From the NCBI GenBank assembly GCA_910588755.1, contig CAJUQZ010000064.1, positions 14,243 through 22,804 on the forward strand: a stretch of 8,562 bases of DNA, read 5' to 3'. Positions 1 to 5,780 of the stretch are shown here, piece after piece. Under the pieces are notes generated by a model, which had not been told where the DNA came from, made no database searches, and saw only the letters and a program-made list of their open reading frames with translations. A program made the translations under genes and the position numbers. How positions within the stretch are numbered: the first letter of the stretch is position 1; each line of letters starts with the position of its first letter. Source of the stretch: an uncultured Lachnospiraceae bacterium (lineage in GTDB: Bacteria; Bacillota; Clostridia; Lachnospirales; Lachnospiraceae).

Positions 1-1433
1 GTGTATTCATAATGTATCCAGATATGCGTGCAGAGCCACGCGCCGCCCATCACCCAGAAACTGCCGGGAATCCACAGATCCTGCGGCGCCGTGTCCCCCC
101 AGATGTCCGTATTGTGGTGCGCCACAAACCCGCGGCAGCCATACATGACCTCTGCCGTCCTCCTGCCGTTTGGAAGCATCTTTCCAAGCAAGTCAAACAG
201 GGGCATGTGACAGTCCCCCAGGCCGCAGGCTTCCGCTGGCCAGTAGTTCATCTCGGTGTTGATATTGATGGTATACTTCGCGTCCCACGGCGCTTCCATG
301 TCCTTGTTCCACAGCCCCTGCAGGTTTGCCGGAAGCGTCCCCGGGCGGCTGCAGCTTATGAGCAGGTATCTGCCAAAATTAAAATACAGCTGCTCCAGAC
401 TAAGGTCTGTATTGCCCTCTTTGATTTTGTCCAGACATACGTCGGTTGTCTGGTGCGCCACGTTAACCGCTGCCCCGCCCAGGTCAAGCTGCAGGGACAC
501 CCTGTCAAAATAAGATCTGTAGTCGGCAATATGACTCTTTTTCAGTTCCTCGTAGCCTTTTAGGGCTGCTTTTTCAAGTTTTTTGGAAAGCGCTGCCTTC
601 AGAGCCTCTTTTTTAGCAAGGCTTTCATTGACAACACTATCTTTAACAATACTTTCTTTGACAGCAACATGCACACGGTATGTCGTCGCCGCGCTCCAGT
701 ACAGATTCACTTCGGTGGCATCGCATATGACAATGCTCTCCCCGATCACCTCAATCTTTCCGTCAGGACTTGACGCCCTGCACATCATGGCATAGTCCAG
801 GCCGTCGCGGCCCAGGTTTCCGCCTAGTATGATGCTGTCATCTGACGTTTTTTCCGAATACTCATACAGATGATGCCTCGACTGCATGATCTCCAGGTTC
901 ATTTTATGTTTCCCGCTGGCTGTCAAATGCAGCACACACACATCGTCGGGCGCGGACATAAATATTTCCCTTTCATACACCGTATCGTCAAACTTAAAAT
1001 GTGTGTAGCTTAGGGCATCCGCCACATTCAGCCCTCTCTCATACGCACTGACCTCCTCCGCCGGGATATTCCAGCCCAAACCATAATCAATCGAAAGATC
1101 CCCCAGCGTCTGGTAAATGCGCATACCGGCCGGCGTACCGCCAAGCGCCTGCTTGCAGAGCCGCTCCGCCTCGCGAATCTTTCCTGCTTTGGTCAGCTCC
1201 CTTATCAATGGAAGCTTCTCCTTCGCGCTGGGATTGTTTCTATCCATAGGGCCTCCGTACCATATGGTGTCCTCATTGACCTGAATCTGCTCGCAGCCAA
1301 TGTTTCCAAAAACCATCCCCCCGAGCCTGCCATTTCCAATAGGAAGCGCCTCGTTCCAGTCCGACGCAGGCTTGTCATACCATAGGACCTGACAGTTTTG
1401 TTTGCCACTTTTTTGTTTCTCCCTGATATCCAT
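1..1433 (-). CDS. GH95-type alpha-L-fucosidase, N-terminal part (cut by window edge)
   Basis: Glycoside hydrolase family 95 enzymes hydrolyse terminal alpha-L-fucose (typically alpha-1,2) by an inverting mechanism; some members act on alpha-L-galactosides. The open frame gives 477 complete codons before the left edge; the family is usually about 700-800 residues or more. Recognisable blocks are the N-terminal LWYDKPASDWNEALPIGNGR near residues 17-36, NEDTIWYGGP soon after, NINTEMNYWPAE at about 390-401, and GGAWLCTHIW near the edge. Asn390 and Asn392 match the paired Asn that help activate water in the Bifidobacterium enzyme; the general acid Glu and the catalytic Asp should lie beyond the window. 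An N-terminal beta-sandwich (to about 265) precedes the helical barrel. No signal peptide is seen, so a cytoplasmic enzyme acting on imported fucosides is inferred. ATGs at 1457, 1448 and 1433 are in frame, with a stop at 1464-1466; 1433 is chosen because GAGGGA sits 7 bases upstream. Confidence 0.
   Translation of the reverse strand, partial: MDIREKQKSGKQNCQVLWYDKPASDWNEALPIGNGRLGGMVFGNIGCEQIQVNEDTIWYGGPMDRNNPSAKEKLPLIRELTKAGKIREAERLCKQALGGTPAGMRIYQTLGDLSIDYGLGWNIPAEEVSAYERGLNVADALSYTHFKFDDTVYEREIFMSAPDDVCVLHLTASGKHKMNLEIMQSRHHLYEYSEKTSDDSIILGGNLGRDGLDYAMMCRASSPDGKIEVIGESIVICDATEVNLYWSAATTYRVHVAVKESIVKDSVVNESLAKKEALKAALSKKLEKAALKGYEELKKSHIADYRSYFDRVSLQLDLGGAAVNVAHQTTDVCLDKIKEGNTDLSLEQLYFNFGRYLLISCSRPGTLPANLQGLWNKDMEAPWDAKYTININTEMNYWPAEACGLGDCHMPLFDLLGKMLPNGRRTAEVMYGCRGFVAHHNTDIWGDTAPQDLWIPGSFWVMGGAWLCTHIWIHYEY
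603..662 (-). repeat. Degenerate 15-bp tandem repeat inside the fucosidase gene
   Basis: Read on the minus strand, four consecutive 15-base units begin at 662, 647, 632 and 617. They encode VKESI, VKDSV, VNESL and AKKEA (residues about 258-277), followed by Lys/Ala-rich sequence that should be helical. The first three units keep the GTY-AAW-GAW-AGY pattern. They lie in the linker between the beta-sandwich and the catalytic barrel, where length changes are tolerated. The repeat is seen directly; that it arose by local duplication is inferred. Confidence 0.
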
Positions 1434-1474
1434 ATATTTTTCCCTCATTTCCCGCATTTTTCTCTAATCATTTT

Positions 1475-1504
1475 ATCATACTCCCATGTGAAATACCACT
1501 TCAA
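1475..1504 (-). promoter_or_regulatory. Candidate sigma-A promoter for the fucosidase gene
   Basis: On the minus strand, TTGAAG (1499-1504) is followed after 18 bases by TATGAT (1475-1480). The -10 box lies about 40 bases before the preferred start codon at 1433. The direct repeat AAATACCA (plus strand 1491-1498 and 1504-1511) overlaps the -35 area and could be a regulator half-site pair. Predicted from consensus only. Confidence 0.
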
Positions 1505-1536
1505 AATACCAATATTTCAAGTCCGTTAAATCAGTT

Positions 1537-1561
1537 TTTTGGCTTGAATATTTTGCCAAAA
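1537..1561. promoter_or_regulatory. Inverted repeat, candidate operator between divergent genes
   Basis: TTTTGGC (1537-1543) and GCCAAAA (1555-1561) form a perfect 7-bp inverted repeat with an 11-base spacer. The spacer contains the predicted -35 box of the chemoreceptor promoter, so a dimeric regulator bound here should block that promoter. It is about 55 bases upstream of the fucosidase -10 box, a position also suited to activation. The symmetry is seen; the function and the regulator are not known. Confidence 0.
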
Positions 1562-1571
1562 GGATTATAAT
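1544..1571 (+). promoter_or_regulatory. Predicted sigma-A promoter for the chemoreceptor gene
   Basis: TTGAAT (1544-1549) is followed after 16 bases by a perfect TATAAT (1566-1571). Transcription would begin near 1578, giving a leader of about 100 bases. A TAAA at 1527-1530, as in sigma-D/FliA motility promoters, is not followed by a convincing CCGATAT-like box at the right distance, so sigma-A is preferred. Confidence 0.
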
Positions 1572-1586
1572 AAAAATGATGGTTTA

Positions 1587-1613
1587 CGCGCTCCAAAACA
1601 AGGGGAGAGCGCG
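1587..1613 (+). promoter_or_regulatory. GC-rich leader hairpin upstream of the chemoreceptor
   Basis: CGCGCTC (1587-1593) pairs perfectly with GAGCGCG (1607-1613) around a 13-base loop holding AAGGGGA. It starts about 10 bases after the predicted transcription start. The loop resembles the gene's own Shine-Dalgarno (AAGGGGG, 1665-1671). No T-run follows, so it is not a terminator. The stretch after it (1620-1660) is A/C-rich and looks unstructured. The role is unknown: RNA stability or a protein-binding loop are both possible. Confidence 0.
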
Positions 1614-1681
1614 GACAAAAAGCACCTACTAAAACCAACCAAATAACCAATCAAGTAACTAAAGAAGGGGGAACATTCACT

Positions 1682-3376
1682 ATGAACGAACATGACAGCA
1701 TAGAGAAAAAGCTGACCAAATCCTTTTTTCAGGTGGCGTCCATCACGGCTGCCGTCGCATTACTGACGCTGGTCGCTCTCATCATTTTCTCGAACAGATA
1801 TTCTTATGCCCTGAAGAACTTCGGGTTTGCGCAGGGTGACATCGGAAAGGCGATGTTTGAGTTTGCGGACAGCCGCTCCTCACTCCGGGCCGCGATCGGC
1901 TATGACGATCCGGATGCAATTGCCACTGTCGTGGAACAGCACAAACAGAACAAAGTGCTCTTTGAACAGTACTTTGCCATAATCGAAAACACCATTGTGT
2001 CGGAGGACGGCAGGAAGACTTATGATGAGATCAGCTCCGAGCTCGACGCATACTGGCGGCTGGACCAGCAGATCATGGATCTTGGCGCAACGACAGACCG
2101 CGAGCTGTGCAAGCAGGCACAGGATATCGCGCTCGCTGATCTGGCGCCCGCCTACAACAGCATCTACAGCAAGCTTGAATCCTTGCTGAATGTAAAGGTG
2201 ACAGAAGGAAACAGGCTCTCCGGCACACTCACCGCGGCAGCGCTGATCCTGTCCGTTGCCATCGTCGTTGTCATCGCGATCTCATTGACATTGTCAACCA
2301 AAATCGGCAAGAAAATCGCAAAGGGAATCGCTTCCCCGCTCGGCAAACTTGGAAAGCGCTTAAAGACTTTCTCGACCGGAGACCTCACTTCCCCATTCCC
2401 GATGGTGGAAACGGGTGACGAAGTGGAGCATATGGAAAAGGATGCCACGGAGATGGCAAACAACCTGAACATCATCATACATGATATCAGCGTCGTGCTG
2501 GGCGAGATGGCAAGTGGAAACTATGCTGTCCAGTCAAGTTATGCGGACAAATACACCGGGGATTTCCAGAAACTATTTGATTCCATGCACGGACTGCGCG
2601 ACCAGATGGCAGAGACACTCACCTCCATCGGGGAAGTTTCCAGCCAAGTTTCTTCCGGCTCCGGCGATCTCGCCGATGCGTCGCAGGTGCTTGCAGAGGG
2701 CGCGACGGAACAGACAAACGCAGTCATGGAGCTGCACGCCACGATCTCCGAGATCACAAACACAATGGAAAAGAGCGCGCAGAGCGCAGACGAGTCCTAC
2801 GAGAAAGCACAGCTTTACGCCGACAAGGCGGACAACAGCCGTGAGGAGATGAACTCCATGATGGCGGCAATGGAACGCATCAATGCGGCCTCCAACCGGA
2901 TCGGAGACATCATCTCTGAGATCGAGTCCATCGCCTCCCAAACCAACCTGTTGTCATTGAACGCGTCCATCGAGGCGGCACGCGCCGGTGAATCAGGGCG
3001 CGGCTTTGCAGTCGTAGCAGACCAGATCCGGGTACTGGCAAACCAGAGTGCCAAGGCCGCCGTCGATACCAGAGAACTGATCGAGGGCTCTATCCGCGAG
3101 GTAGCCGACGGAAACCGCGCGGCGGAAAACGTGGCGACCGCAATTGGTTCCGTCGTGGACGGCATCAAGCAGATTGCTGACTTCTCAAAGAACCTCAAGA
3201 CGATGGTGGACGACCAGACCGAGGCGATGCGCCAGGCAGAGAAAGGCATCAACCAGATCTCCGAGGTTGTACAGAGCAACGCCGCAACCGCACAGGAGGC
3301 CTCCGCGACAAGCCAGGAGCTGTCCGCACAGGCCACAATCCTCAACGGACTGATTGAACAGTTCTCCCTGAAATAA
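1682..3376 (+). CDS. Methyl-accepting chemotaxis protein (membrane chemoreceptor)
   Basis: This receptor senses a ligand outside the cell and controls the CheA kinase through CheW, steering flagellar motility. The 564 residues hold TM1 (about 17-36), an extracellular region of about 145 residues that is helical and resembles four-helix-bundle sensors, TM2 (about 183-205), HAMP (about 206-265), a second HAMP-like segment with GNYAVQSS (about 266-310), and a coiled-coil signalling domain (about 311-564). The hairpin tip reads NLLSLNASIEAARAGESGRG (422-441), followed by GFAVVADQIRVLA, the hallmark CheA/CheW contact site. The protein ends in QFSLK with no C-terminal CheR-binding pentapeptide, so methylation probably depends on other receptors or a non-tethered CheR. 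The start is supported by AAGGGGG 10 bases upstream. It is monocistronic, between its own promoter and a strong terminator. The ligand cannot be told; the divergent fucosidase makes a glycan-derived ligand conceivable but unproven. Confidence 0.
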   Translation: MNEHDSIEKKLTKSFFQVASITAAVALLTLVALIIFSNRYSYALKNFGFAQGDIGKAMFEFADSRSSLRAAIGYDDPDAIATVVEQHKQNKVLFEQYFAIIENTIVSEDGRKTYDEISSELDAYWRLDQQIMDLGATTDRELCKQAQDIALADLAPAYNSIYSKLESLLNVKVTEGNRLSGTLTAAALILSVAIVVVIAISLTLSTKIGKKIAKGIASPLGKLGKRLKTFSTGDLTSPFPMVETGDEVEHMEKDATEMANNLNIIIHDISVVLGEMASGNYAVQSSYADKYTGDFQKLFDSMHGLRDQMAETLTSIGEVSSQVSSGSGDLADASQVLAEGATEQTNAVMELHATISEITNTMEKSAQSADESYEKAQLYADKADNSREEMNSMMAAMERINAASNRIGDIISEIESIASQTNLLSLNASIEAARAGESGRGFAVVADQIRVLANQSAKAAVDTRELIEGSIREVADGNRAAENVATAIGSVVDGIKQIADFSKNLKTMVDDQTEAMRQAEKGINQISEVVQSNAATAQEASATSQELSAQATILNGLIEQFSLK

Positions 3377-3398
3377 ATGAAACAGGAAAAAACACATT

Positions 3399-3444
3399 AA
3401 AATGGCCTTGAAATGGGATTGTACTCTCATTTCAAGGTCATTTT
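3399..3444. terminator. Strong bidirectional rho-independent terminator
   Basis: Arms 3399-3415 and 3428-3444 pair over 17 positions with a single G-U wobble (3405 with 3438) around a 12-base loop. The stem has A4 on the left and T4 on the right, so either strand ends in a U-run. It lies 22 bases after the chemoreceptor stop codon and about 80 bases past the end of the convergent regulator gene, so it probably ends both transcripts. Confidence 0.
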
Positions 3445-3524
3445 ATCATTCCAAATTCACTGCTCTTTGTCCAGAAATCCAGTAAAGTCCCTGCTATTTC
3501 AGTTGCGGGGAAGCAGATTACATA

Positions 3525-4304
3525 TTATTTGAAATCGAAAAGAGAGAGCATCGGAAGAATATGCATATACATTCCCTCGAAACGGAATGCACTTTCCACT
3601 CCCTGCTTTTTGATCAGAAATGGCGATAATCCACCCTCGAGGCAATCCTGTACTTTGTCCAAAGATACCCCGGATTGATTACGAATCTGATCAACGGTTG
3701 CATACGCATCTTCGGAGTGGACAGTCAGCTGGTAAAGGGCTGTAGCTATCTTCAAATTCTTCGCCTCACAAAACGGCCTGATCCTTGTTATGATCTGACG
3801 AATATCTGTGTTCATGAGTGTTAAGTGCTTATTGTTTGAAAAGAACACCACACCTTGTCTCATCATCGTGGTAATCTCCGGAATATTACAGCAGGAATAC
3901 CCCCATTCAGCATTTTCTGCGTGTTCAATAACATCATCGGTATCCCAACCGGGATTCTGCTCTGCTGTCATCTCTTTTGACAGAATGATTGTATGGAGCG
4001 CCGCAGCCATTCGAAACGTAAACTCAAAATCTTCGCCTCTTGGCAAAGATTCTATTCGTTTGCGGAGCGCAAGTACGATATCTTCCGACGCAGACGCCGG
4101 CGTATACCCAAGAAGCTCATCTACGGAGACATCAAATATTTTTGCCAGATCGGGGAGAAGCTGAATATCCGGACAACACTGTGCTGATTCCCATTTTGAA
4201 ACCGCCTGGTTGGTTACACCGAGGACGTTTGCAAGTTCCTCCTGGGTAAGGCCCTTGTGCTTTCTGAGAAAAGCAATCTGTTCGTTGATCTTAATTGTAG
4301 TCAT
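3525..4304 (-). CDS. XRE-family helix-turn-helix regulator with uncharacterised C-terminal domain
   Basis: The 259-residue protein begins with a classic Cro/C1-type DNA-binding domain (about residues 6-67): LRKHKGLTQEELANVLGV, then TNQAVSKWES as the recognition helix, then LLPDLAKIFDVSVDELLG. The C-terminal 190 residues have no motif I can name. About 183-235 (ATVDQIRNQSGVSLDKVQDC region) looks like a small winged-helix fold, and WGYSCCNIPE at 134-143 carries a Cys pair. No transmembrane segment or enzyme motif is visible. The open frame reaches 4382, but ATG at 4304 is chosen because GAGGTG lies 8 bases upstream and the first 26 codons of the longer form overlap the promoter. It is convergent with the chemoreceptor and divergent from the broken nuclease gene. 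Autoregulation is likely for this type but not shown. After the TAA the frame stays open for 28 more codons, to a TGA at 3438-3440. Confidence 0.
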   Translation of the reverse strand: MTTIKINEQIAFLRKHKGLTQEELANVLGVTNQAVSKWESAQCCPDIQLLPDLAKIFDVSVDELLGYTPASASEDIVLALRKRIESLPRGEDFEFTFRMAAALHTIILSKEMTAEQNPGWDTDDVIEHAENAEWGYSCCNIPEITTMMRQGVVFFSNNKHLTLMNTDIRQIITRIRPFCEAKNLKIATALYQLTVHSEDAYATVDQIRNQSGVSLDKVQDCLEGGLSPFLIKKQGVESAFRFEGMYMHILPMLSLFDFK

Positions 4305-4353
4305 ATTAACACACCTCGTAATTTGTTTTTTAACTATTTTCAGCGACAATTCT

Positions 4354-4382
4354 ATTTTACCGATAAACAGCCACAATAACAA
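4354..4382 (-). promoter_or_regulatory. Predicted sigma-A promoter for the XRE regulator
   Basis: On the minus strand TTGTTA (4377-4382) is followed after exactly 17 bases by TAAAAT (4354-4359), one mismatch from the consensus -10. The start codon at 4304 lies about 50 bases downstream. The -35 region overlaps a short direct repeat (AATAAC twice, plus strand 4375-4386) that might be an operator, but that is only a guess. Confidence 0.
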
Positions 4383-4409
4383 TAACGCATTTGTTTGATA
4401 AAAAGACGC

Positions 4410-4434
4410 TCAATCCAACTTCCGGTTGGATTGA
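4410..4434 (-). terminator. Perfect 10-bp hairpin with T-run on the minus strand (orphan terminator)
   Basis: TCAATCCAAC (4410-4419) and GTTGGATTGA (4425-4434) pair perfectly around a 5-base loop. On the minus strand the stem is followed after five bases by TTTTT (4400-4404), giving a rho-independent terminator shape. No convincing minus-strand gene ends here, so it may insulate the XRE promoter from antisense reading or be left over from a lost gene. On the plus strand there is no T-run. Confidence 0.
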
Positions 4435-4579
4435 CAATTCTGAAAATGCCGCCTGTATAACACAGAGCGGCAAGAAAGGATAAGTTCCGTCATAATGATG
4501 TGAAACAGAAAACCGACGGCAAGCAGAAAGAATATAAGAAACGCACCAAAGCGAAGAAAGGAATTTAATGTGAATTTTA
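4435..4579. other. Rest of the divergent intergenic region, no gene supported
   Basis: Together with the flanking promoters this belongs to a 350-base gap (4305-4654). The plus strand has a short Lys-rich open stretch (about 4463-4566, ending ...KRTKAKKGI and stop) without a proper start codon or ribosome binding site. The minus-strand frame through the same bases is hydrophobic only because it is complementary to Lys codons. The Lys-rich stretch could be the tail of a decayed gene; no other structure is seen. Confidence 0.
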
Positions 4580-4608
4580 TTGTAAATACACTCGCTTTTT
4601 CATATAAT
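4580..4608 (+). promoter_or_regulatory. Strong sigma-A promoter for the Rpn-family gene
   Basis: TTGTAA (4580-4585), a 17-base spacer and a perfect TATAAT (4603-4608) make a near-consensus promoter. Transcription should start near 4615, about 40 bases before the ATG at 4655, which has GAGGTGA ahead of it. The promoter appears intact although the gene behind it is broken, so the inserted hairpins are probably still transcribed. Confidence 0.
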
Positions 4609-4834
4609 TGAGATATGATAAGAGTAGGCTCAATTGCAATAGCGAGGTGATAAAATGGCCCTAAGCACACCAAAGCGTAAAATAAAAGACAGCGTGTTCA
4701 CAAATTTATTTCAGGACAAGAAGTATCTGCTCCGACTGTACAATGCACTTCATCCAGAGGACAGTACCGTAACAGAAGAAGATATAAAAGATGTTACTAT
4801 CAAGCACATACTAGTAGACGCAGACTATAATGAC

Positions 4835-4838
4835 CTAG
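4835..4838. repeat. CTAG target-site copy (others at 4997-5000 and 5181-5184)
   Basis: CTAG stands at the exact left border (4835-4838), the middle (4997-5000) and the right border (5181-5184) of the insertion. Collapsing the outer copies rejoins codon CTA-GGA (Leu-Gly) of the nuclease frame. This is the pattern of a 4-base target duplication, though because CTAG is itself a palindrome the duplicated length could be 2 to 4 bases. Confidence 0.
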
Positions 4839-4996
4839 TACTCCATCCGGCTAGGAATTGAAGTCTGGAACTACCTGTTTCGCACCATTGCGTTGTTAAA
4901 ATTTCTAGACGATGCCACCGCATCGCCGTCGAAATTTTGCCTAGCACTGGCACAAATCATGCGGCTCACAAGTCTAATTTCTGACTGGATAGAGCA
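4839..4996. mobile_element. MITE-like palindromic element A (158 bp)
   Basis: Counting in from the flanking CTAGs, the two ends align without a gap for 52 bases with about 20 mismatches, most of them transitions. The left end reads TACTCCATCCGGC and the inverted right end TGCTCTATCCAGT. Toward the centre, AAAATTTC (4898-4905) pairs with GAAATTTT (4931-4938), and the tip CGATGC/GCATCG closes a CACC loop (4916-4919). It codes for nothing convincing, so it is a non-autonomous element or structured repeat. Of the transition mismatches, by hand count 10 would be G-U pairs in minus-strand RNA and 5 in plus-strand RNA. No transposase is in the window to assign it to. Confidence 0.
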
Positions 4997-5000
4997 CTAG

Positions 5001-5180
5001 GGCGTGTTTCAAAAATGCTTTCTGCCAGATGTGCGTCACAATTTGTGGGAGATTTGTGCCAAATGAAGGGCGCATAGGGGGCAAAGGCATAAAGGGCAAT
5101 GCCTTATGTAACCTGAATTTGGCGCAAATATCACGCAAAGTGGGGCGTGCAAATGGTAGGAATGAATTTTCAAACATGCT
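5001..5180. mobile_element. MITE-like palindromic element B (180 bp)
   Basis: The left arm (4997-5069 including CTAG) and right arm (5112-5184) align without gaps over 73 bases, with 52 identical after inversion and 21 mismatches. Ends read GGCGTGTTTCAAAAATGC on the left and, inverted, AGCATGTTTGAAAATTC on the right. The centre holds a perfect 7-bp hairpin, AAGGCAT (5084-5090) with ATGCCTT (5099-5105). All nine transition mismatches in the arms are G-U wobbles in plus-strand RNA. The ends and the CTAG flank recall IS5-superfamily elements, from memory only. No coding frame is convincing; the open frames through it are palindrome by-products. A and B do not share ends, so they look like different families, with B inserted into the right CTAG of A or the reverse. 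Confidence 0.
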
Positions 5181-5780
5181 CTAGGATTTTCGGTTGGCGG
5201 CAGACTTTTTTCAAGCGTACCAGGCAAAATTTGTATGGTTCTAAAAAAGTGAATATGCCAAAATCTGAATTATATTTCATATTTACAGGTGAAACACCGA
5301 AAAATCCGCCCGACACCATATCACTTTCAAAAGACTTTTTTGGCAGTGAAAAGATAGCGGTAGACGCAGAAGTCAAAGTACTTTATCAAGAGGACGAAAA
5401 CAATATTATCGGACAGTATATTATTTTCTGTAAAGTGTATAATGAACAGCGAAAGATATACGGCCAGACAAAGAAAACAGTCATGGAAACTATCCGTATC
5501 TGTAAAAATCGAAATGTATTAAAAGAATATCTCGAAAGCAAAGAACAGGAGGTTATAGATATTATGATGACATTATTTGATGATGAGCAGGTTTTGGAAG
5601 CATATGCAAAGGATATTGATGATAATGCTACACATAGGGAAGCACGAGAAAATGCCCGAATAATGTTAAAAAACGGAAGAATTTCAGTAGAAGAAATACC
5701 GGATTTTTCCCAAAATTAGCATTAGAAGATGCGAAAGAACTTGAAGCCGAGGTCCTGCATCTGGTGTAAGCAATCATATC

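Larger units (their letters stand above)
4655..5769 (+). pseudogene. Rpn / PD-(D/E)XK-nuclease family gene, interrupted and decayed
   Basis: Rpn-family proteins (putative recombination-promoting nucleases, often labelled putative transposase) are PD-(D/E)XK-type DNA endonucleases of about 280-330 residues. The N-terminal part, 61 codons from ATG 4655 (GAGGTGA upstream), reads KIKDSVFTNLF, LLRLYNALHPED, HILVDADYNDL. The C-terminal part, about 5190-5719, reads NLYGSKKVNMPKSELYFIF, DTISLSKDFFGSEKIAVDAE, NIIGQYIIFCKVYNEQRKIY. Between them are 346 foreign bases flanked by CTAG. Joining the two CTAGs restores NDLGFSVGGRL, as expected for the family. Further damage: about 30 codons, including the expected catalytic Glu-x-Gln/Lys strand, are missing at about 5205-5212 with a one-base frame change; a one-base loss in the T-run 5704-5708 ends translation at 5719. 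The lost frame continues as FPKLALEDAKELEAEVLHLV to TAA 5767-5769. Not functional. Family assignment is from remembered sequence pattern. Confidence 0.

Noticed and set aside
12..563. Long plus-strand open frame at the left edge
   Set aside because: It is antisense to the GH95 reading frame, which has strong family motifs; the plus frame has no recognisable domain or ribosome binding site.
1539..1558. Sigma-54 promoter (TTGGC...TTGCC)
   Set aside because: The GG and GC elements are 12 bases apart instead of the required 10, and the inner consensus is absent. A sigma-A promoter with perfect TATAAT fits better.
2164..3345. Several minus-strand open frames over the chemoreceptor
   Set aside because: They are shadows of the high-GC, low-stop coding pattern of the chemoreceptor and show no family motifs.
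4305..4382. Longer form of the XRE regulator starting at 4382
   Set aside because: The extra 26 residues overlap the predicted promoter, and the internal start at 4304 has the good ribosome binding site and the usual N-terminal position relative to the HTH.
4410..4673. Minus-strand 87-codon hydrophobic open frame
   Set aside because: It begins with TTG without a good ribosome binding site, overlaps the Rpn promoter and start, and its Phe/Leu content is just the complement of Lys codons. It ends inside the hairpin.
4839..5180. Group II intron or IS200/IS605 element as the source of the insertion
   Set aside because: There is no domain V-like end, no reverse transcriptase or TnpA fragment, and the flanking CTAG duplication with full-length terminal inverted symmetry fits a MITE-like DNA element better.
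5147..5719. Taking the ATG at 5147 as the start of a separate 190-residue protein
   Set aside because: The first codons lie inside element B and the next ones read the host gene out of frame. Only from about 5207 does the sequence match the nuclease family, so it is the broken gene's tail.
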